DNA of 64,000 nucleotides from Pseudobutyrivibrio ruminis (lineage in GTDB: Bacteria; Bacillota; Clostridia; Lachnospirales; Lachnospiraceae), in assembly GCF_015057245.1 (NCBI RefSeq), contig NZ_SVET01000002.1, forward strand, positions 186,001 through 250,000, written 5' to 3'. Made by a program: the position numbers and the translations under genes. Shown here one piece after another: positions 60,354 to 64,000 of this stretch (positions within the stretch are counted from its first letter, which is position 1; each line of letters begins with the position of its first letter). The notes under the pieces were generated by a model, which was not told the DNA's origin, ran no database searches, and saw nothing but the letters and a program-made list of their open reading frames with translations.

Positions 60354-62216
60354 TTATCTAACCATTGTTGCTGTTCCAAATAGCTCCTGGTATGAGAACT
60401 CATAGAACTTGAAGCCATCTGCGTATGAACCTAAATCATAAGGATAAAAATATACTAGAACCTTATCATCCTGGAATGCAACATTCCCTGAATTAATAGA
60501 TGCATATTCGTACGCAGTGTCATAGGCATCCTGGTCTGTGGCTGCAAAATATCCGCCATTATCGCCGTCTGTGCTGTTTTCCAGGTAATCCTGGCGAACC
60601 TTCTCAGCGACCAAGGTCTTGAACTCTTCCTCAGTGCCTTTATAGAAATCTGCAAATGTCAGCTCCTCGCCTGTCTGCAAATCAAAGATGTACTCGTACA
60701 TGCTAGGCATGCCGTGGGCGCCGCCACCATACCAATATCCATTAAAGTCCACAATGAGATACCTGTCATTTATGATATTCACACCTGAAACATCATATGT
60801 ATCTGTCTCATGGTATATGTCTGGATATTCCTTGTGGTCCTCGCAGTCAGTTTCTGCTGCTTCCGCAACTGACTCCGGCTCATAAGAAACCTGGCCATCC
60901 ATATACTCTTTCAGCTTTGCATTAATCTGATCTGCCACTGGTGAGTACTTGCCATCAAGCACAAATGCTTCTGCATAGCATGAATACAAAGGTGTGCCGC
61001 AATATGGGCAGACAAAATTGCTTGTTCCGTAGATTATGGTGCCGTATTCGTATGCTTGGATTGTATCACTTAATATGTCGATATCTGTAAGCTTGTCAGC
61101 TCCATCTACTCTGTACCATTTTACATCGGCCCCTTCCAACTTTATTACATATGGTGCTCCTGCTCTAAAAATTACATTATCAGCATATGAAGCTCCTGGC
61201 GCAAACTCACTTTCGTACATCTCACTATAGGTATCTGCTACCGCATCGTATTCTGTAATCTTTTTTGTAGTTACATTGTACTGGTCAGTTTCGATTGTGG
61301 TAGTGTAATATACCTTGTCATCTGTCACGCCAATTACTATTACAGACTCAGCATCGCCAAACTGCTTTGCTTCGCCAATTTCAATATTGTAGACATATGA
61401 CGTGCTTTTGTAATCGTCACCATCGTCGATGTCATAAATAATAACTTTGTCATTGTAGGCCATCACATATGAGGCATTGCCACTAAGGGCATTCAGCTCA
61501 GTGATGTTTCCTTCGGCATCCATTGTGGCAAACCGCTTATTCTCATAATCATATGAGGACAACTCAACATAGCCGAACATATCTATTTCTCTGGCAATGC
61601 AGTCTCCTCTACCGCTATCATTTGTGTCCACTGAATATCCGTCAATCTCTGTCTCAGAATCCTTATCCTCTGTCATCTTGCCATCGTCAGATGGAACAAA
61701 GCAGAACTCCTTAAACTTTTCAGCATCATTGTTTATGCCAGCAATGTACAATTTTCCATCATAAAAATCTGAGTAATTAGCCCAATAGCTTGATTCCATT
61801 CCAAAGAACACATCAGCCTTTTCTGTGCTTAAATCTAGCGCGATGAATTCGTATGTGCTGTTTCCATTATCATCAGTGGCATACTGTCTTAAGTACATCT
61901 TTCCATCATGGATTGCTTCAATCGTTGCATCTTCATCACAGCCATTGTCTTTTAAAATCTTCTTAATAACGCTTCTGTCATAGGTGTTCATCTTATTTCC
62001 ATCGACGTCGACAGTATAGAAAATATCAGTGTCATAATCTGATTCAAAATAATACTCATCATTAAGCTGTTTGTCTTCTTCAGTTGTGGTTTCAGTCTTT
62101 TCCTCTGTCTGTTTCTCCTGAGTGGAAACCTCTGATTTAGCCTCATCCTTCTTACAGCCCGTGATAGCAAATGCCATTGATGTAGCAATCATTAGGCATA
62201 TAAAACTCTTTTTCAT
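60354..62216 (-). CDS. Lipoprotein with C-terminal DUF3298-like domain
   Basis: 620 residues from the ATG at 62216 (SD TGGAGA). Lipobox MAFAITGCKK with cleavage before Cys. Acidic linker, a central part with repeating Tyr/Asp strands that may be a beta-propeller, then a C-terminal part (about 480-620) with YLIVDFNGYWYGGGAHGMPS and LQTGEELTFADFY, features of DUF3298/RsiV-like domains. Anchored outside the membrane; function unknown. Confidence 0.78.
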   Translation of the reverse strand: MKKSFICLMIATSMAFAITGCKKDEAKSEVSTQEKQTEEKTETTTEEDKQLNDEYYFESDYDTDIFYTVDVDGNKMNTYDRSVIKKILKDNGCDEDATIEAIHDGKMYLRQYATDDNGNSTYEFIALDLSTEKADVFFGMESSYWANYSDFYDGKLYIAGINNDAEKFKEFCFVPSDDGKMTEDKDSETEIDGYSVDTNDSGRGDCIAREIDMFGYVELSSYDYENKRFATMDAEGNITELNALSGNASYVMAYNDKVIIYDIDDGDDYKSTSYVYNIEIGEAKQFGDAESVIVIGVTDDKVYYTTTIETDQYNVTTKKITEYDAVADTYSEMYESEFAPGASYADNVIFRAGAPYVIKLEGADVKWYRVDGADKLTDIDILSDTIQAYEYGTIIYGTSNFVCPYCGTPLYSCYAEAFVLDGKYSPVADQINAKLKEYMDGQVSYEPESVAEAAETDCEDHKEYPDIYHETDTYDVSGVNIINDRYLIVDFNGYWYGGGAHGMPSMYEYIFDLQTGEELTFADFYKGTEEEFKTLVAEKVRQDYLENSTDGDNGGYFAATDQDAYDTAYEYASINSGNVAFQDDKVLVYFYPYDLGSYADGFKFYEFSYQELFGTATMVR

Positions 62217-62240
62217 ATATTTCTCCATTTAAACATTTGT

Positions 62241-62274
62241 AAAGCCGCACAACATAGCGGTGCTGTGCGGCTTT
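62241..62274. terminator. Hairpin between the SPFH gene and the lipoprotein gene
   Basis: AAAGCCGCACA/TGTGCGGCTTT with a 12-nt loop. The T run is better on the plus strand than on the minus strand. Confidence 0.65.
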
Positions 62275-62300
62275 TTGCATTCTATTTATGATTTATAGGA

Positions 62301-63320
62301 TTAATTCTGTCCTTCAAAATCTGTATGTGTTGTTGCAAAGTGCTGTGTTGTGGCACTCTTCTCTCCATCGTTGCAGCAAGGGTCAGCCTTCTTTTCAACT
62401 GGCTTTGATGCTGGAGCCTTGTCTACTGGAGTGTTGTTGCCAAAACCGAGCATCTCTGTCTTGAATGTAAGATCTGATGCAGCGCCTGCAAGATCTGTAG
62501 GAACTACAATCTTTGTAGCACGGCCATCGCCAAGCTTTGAAAGAGCCTCAAGCTTCTTGATAAGAAGAACTCTCTCGTCCATGTTTGCTTCCTTGAGCAT
62601 TTCAATACCGCGAGCCTCTGCCTCGTATACAAGACGGATTGACTCAGCCTGACCTGTTGCTCTTGCGATAGCAGCATCTCTCTCAGCCTCAGCCTTAAGA
62701 ACGAGGGCCTGCTTATCACCTTCTGCACGAGTGATTGATGCCTGCTTGTGACCTTCTGCCTCAAGAAGAGTCTCTCGACGATCACGCTCAGCCTTCATCT
62801 GCTTTTCCATTGAACGCTGAATCTCTTCTGGTGGGATGATGTTCTTGAGCTCAACACGGCCTACCTTGATACCCCAAGGATCAGTAGCCTCATCAAGGAT
62901 AACACGCATCTTTGAGTTGATGTTGTCACGAGATGTAAGTGTCTGGTCAAGCTCCAACTCACCAACTAAGTTACGAAGTGTAGTAGCTGTAAGATTTTCA
63001 AGAGCAAGGATTGGGCGCTCAGCACCATAAGCATAAAGCTTTGGATCCTGTACCTTGAAGTAAACTACAGTATCGATTTTCATGATAACGTTATCCTTTG
63101 TGATAACATCCTGTGGTGGAAAATCTGCAACCTGTTCCTTTAATGAAACACGCTTTGCAACACGATCAATGAATGGAATGATTACATGGAAACCTGGCAC
63201 CAATGTGTTGTGATACTTACCAAGTCTTTCAATGACAAATACGTATCCCTGTGGTACAATGCGGATTCCAAATCCAACTGCAATCAAAACTAAGACTAAT
63301 ACAACAATTAAAAATCCCAT
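62301..63320 (-). CDS. Stomatin-like SPFH/band 7 protein
   Basis: 339 residues from the ATG at 63320 (SD GGGAGGAC). One N-terminal span (1-20), SPFH domain (about 20-180: IRIVPQGYVFVIERLGKYH, DPWGIKVGRVELKNIIPPEE), then coiled coil (SMEKQMKAERDRRETLLEAE) and the typical end VPTDLAG. Close to the QmcA/YbbK stomatin group, which form membrane rings. No NfeD partner in the window. The C-terminal tail adds a CC pair (DPCCNDG). Confidence 0.92.
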   Translation of the reverse strand: MGFLIVVLVLVLIAVGFGIRIVPQGYVFVIERLGKYHNTLVPGFHVIIPFIDRVAKRVSLKEQVADFPPQDVITKDNVIMKIDTVVYFKVQDPKLYAYGAERPILALENLTATTLRNLVGELELDQTLTSRDNINSKMRVILDEATDPWGIKVGRVELKNIIPPEEIQRSMEKQMKAERDRRETLLEAEGHKQASITRAEGDKQALVLKAEAERDAAIARATGQAESIRLVYEAEARGIEMLKEANMDERVLLIKKLEALSKLGDGRATKIVVPTDLAGAASDLTFKTEMLGFGNNTPVDKAPASKPVEKKADPCCNDGEKSATTQHFATTHTDFEGQN

Positions 63321-63443
63321 AAAATGTCCTCCCTTTTGTAAAACATCTATTGTCATTATTGTAGTCCATTAGAATTAGAAATGCATCAAGTTTTTTAACT
63401 TAGCTTTCACTTAACCCACAAAAGTAAACTACCTAAAAAATGA

Positions 63444-63463
63444 GCAACCCACTTAAGGGTTGC
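63444..63463 (-). terminator. Terminator of coaBC
   Basis: GCAACCC/GGGTTGC, 6-nt loop, then TCATTTTTTAGG on the minus strand, 8 nt after the stop codon. Confidence 0.85.
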
Positions 63464-63471
63464 CCATTTTA

Positions 63472-64000
63472 TTATCTCCCTACTATTTCATCGAAAATGG
63501 CGTGTGCCACTTCTTCTTTTGTCATGATTGGAAGCTCTTTGGCACCATCAGCCGTGATAAGAGTTACCACATTGGTGTCTGTGCCGAAGCCTGCCCCCCG
63601 TGTACGTAGATTGTTGGCGACAATCATGTCCACGTTCTTTTTCTTCAGCTTAGCGCTGGAATTCTCAAGCATGTTTTCCGTCTCCATTGAGAATCCGCAA
63701 ATAAACTGTCCTTCTTTTCTGTGGGCACCAAGGTATGCCAAAATATCTTCCGTTCTCTCAAGCTCTATACAGCTAGCTTCACCATCTTTTTTCTTTATCT
63801 TCTCCGTTGCAACATTGATAGGTCTGTAATCTGCAACTGCTGCACTCTTTATAATAATGTCGCACTCCCCGGCCGCGTTTTTAACTACCTCAGCCATTTC
63901 AGCAGCGCTTCGTACATTAACAACGTTTACAAACATAGGTGGCTCAATTGCAACTGGGCCAGACACAAGTGTGACATCGGCGCCGCGCTCCATGGCAGCC
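63472..64000 (-). CDS. coaBC: Phosphopantothenate-cysteine ligase part of CoaBC, 5' part missing
   Basis: The reading frame enters from the right edge; 176 codons visible. GADVTLVSGPVAIEPP at the visible start, IIKSAAVADYRPINVATEKI, KKNVDMIVANNLRTRGAGFG and NVVTLITADGAKELP are the CoaB domain. It joins 4'-phosphopantothenate and cysteine (CTP-dependent), while the missing N-terminal CoaC half decarboxylates the product in coenzyme A synthesis. Confidence 0.93.
   Translation of the reverse strand, partial: AAMERGADVTLVSGPVAIEPPMFVNVVNVRSAAEMAEVVKNAAGECDIIIKSAAVADYRPINVATEKIKKKDGEASCIELERTEDILAYLGAHRKEGQFICGFSMETENMLENSSAKLKKKNVDMIVANNLRTRGAGFGTDTNVVTLITADGAKELPIMTKEEVAHAIFDEIVGR

Noticed and set aside
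1..64000. tRNA, rRNA, prophage, insertion sequence, retron or diversity-generating element
   Set aside because: None seen: no transposase, integrase or reverse transcriptase reading frame and no tRNA-like cloverleaf noticed by eye.

Overview
The window looks like a chromosomal segment of a motile, low-to-mid GC member of the Lachnospiraceae (Butyrivibrio/Pseudobutyrivibrio/Roseburia type). Support: Gram-positive Shine-Dalgarno sites, a Firmicutes-style flgM-flgN-flgK-flgL-fliW-csrA cluster, sigma-28 promoters of the sigma-D type, a comF-yvyF pair, a cdaA-cdaR-glmM operon, and no outer-membrane genes. The genus assignment is inference. Almost all genes are on the minus strand; the exceptions are a three-gene plus-strand block (22.0-25.1 kb) and a FliD-like gene (28.0-29.3 kb).

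Layout. 0-13.5 kb: cell-surface polysaccharide locus with dTDP-rhamnose genes (rfbB, rfbA, rfbC, rfbD), UDP-galactopyranose mutase (glf), a priming sugar-phosphate transferase, two GT4 glycosyltransferases, a flippase, a further polysaccharide-type gene cut by the left edge, and a membrane-anchored GH25 muramidase. 13.6-20.7 kb: leuA, an HPr, then glmM, cdaR, cdaA and two unknown membrane proteins. 20.8-22 kb: yvyF and comF. 22-25.1 kb (+): an orphan substrate-binding lipoprotein, a GT4 and a serine-acetyltransferase-like protein. 25.1-25.5 kb: array of palindromic units. 25.5-31.5 kb: a large repeat-linker lipoprotein, the FliD-like gene and a chemoreceptor. 31.6-49.1 kb: motility locus with two presumed flagellin-modification glycosyltransferases, flagellin, FliT-like, FliS, FliD, FlaG, CsrA, FliW, FlgL, two FlgK proteins, FlgN and FlgM. 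49.3-52.5 kb: GntR/ABC transporter operon of YtrA type. 52.7-57.4 kb: unknown membrane proteins, a membrane J-domain protein and an ECF sigma factor fused to a membrane and outside domain. 57.7-64 kb: DUF234-type ATPase, unknown membrane proteins, a DUF3298-like lipoprotein, a stomatin-type SPFH protein and the CoaB part of coaBC (cut by the right edge).

How the parts fit. Sigma-28 promoters precede flgM, flaG and flagellin, and FlgM inhibits sigma-28. FliW and CsrA are encoded in the flgM operon. The flagellin leader has two hairpins with GGA in the loop plus an SD site, and the flaG-fliD leader has an exact match to the CsrA consensus. The circuit FliW-CsrA-flagellin can therefore be read from this window, and may extend to the filament cap.

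The most unusual content is intergenic. (1) Five copies of an 82-90 nt element with covarying stems, a fixed internal loop (AG opposite NGUA), a conserved bulge and a capping loop flanked by tandem GA. (2) Two arrays of 35-36 bp units with inverted ends, spaced 14-18 or 26 bp, in which arm sequence differs between arrays but geometry is the same. I do not recognise either as a named family.
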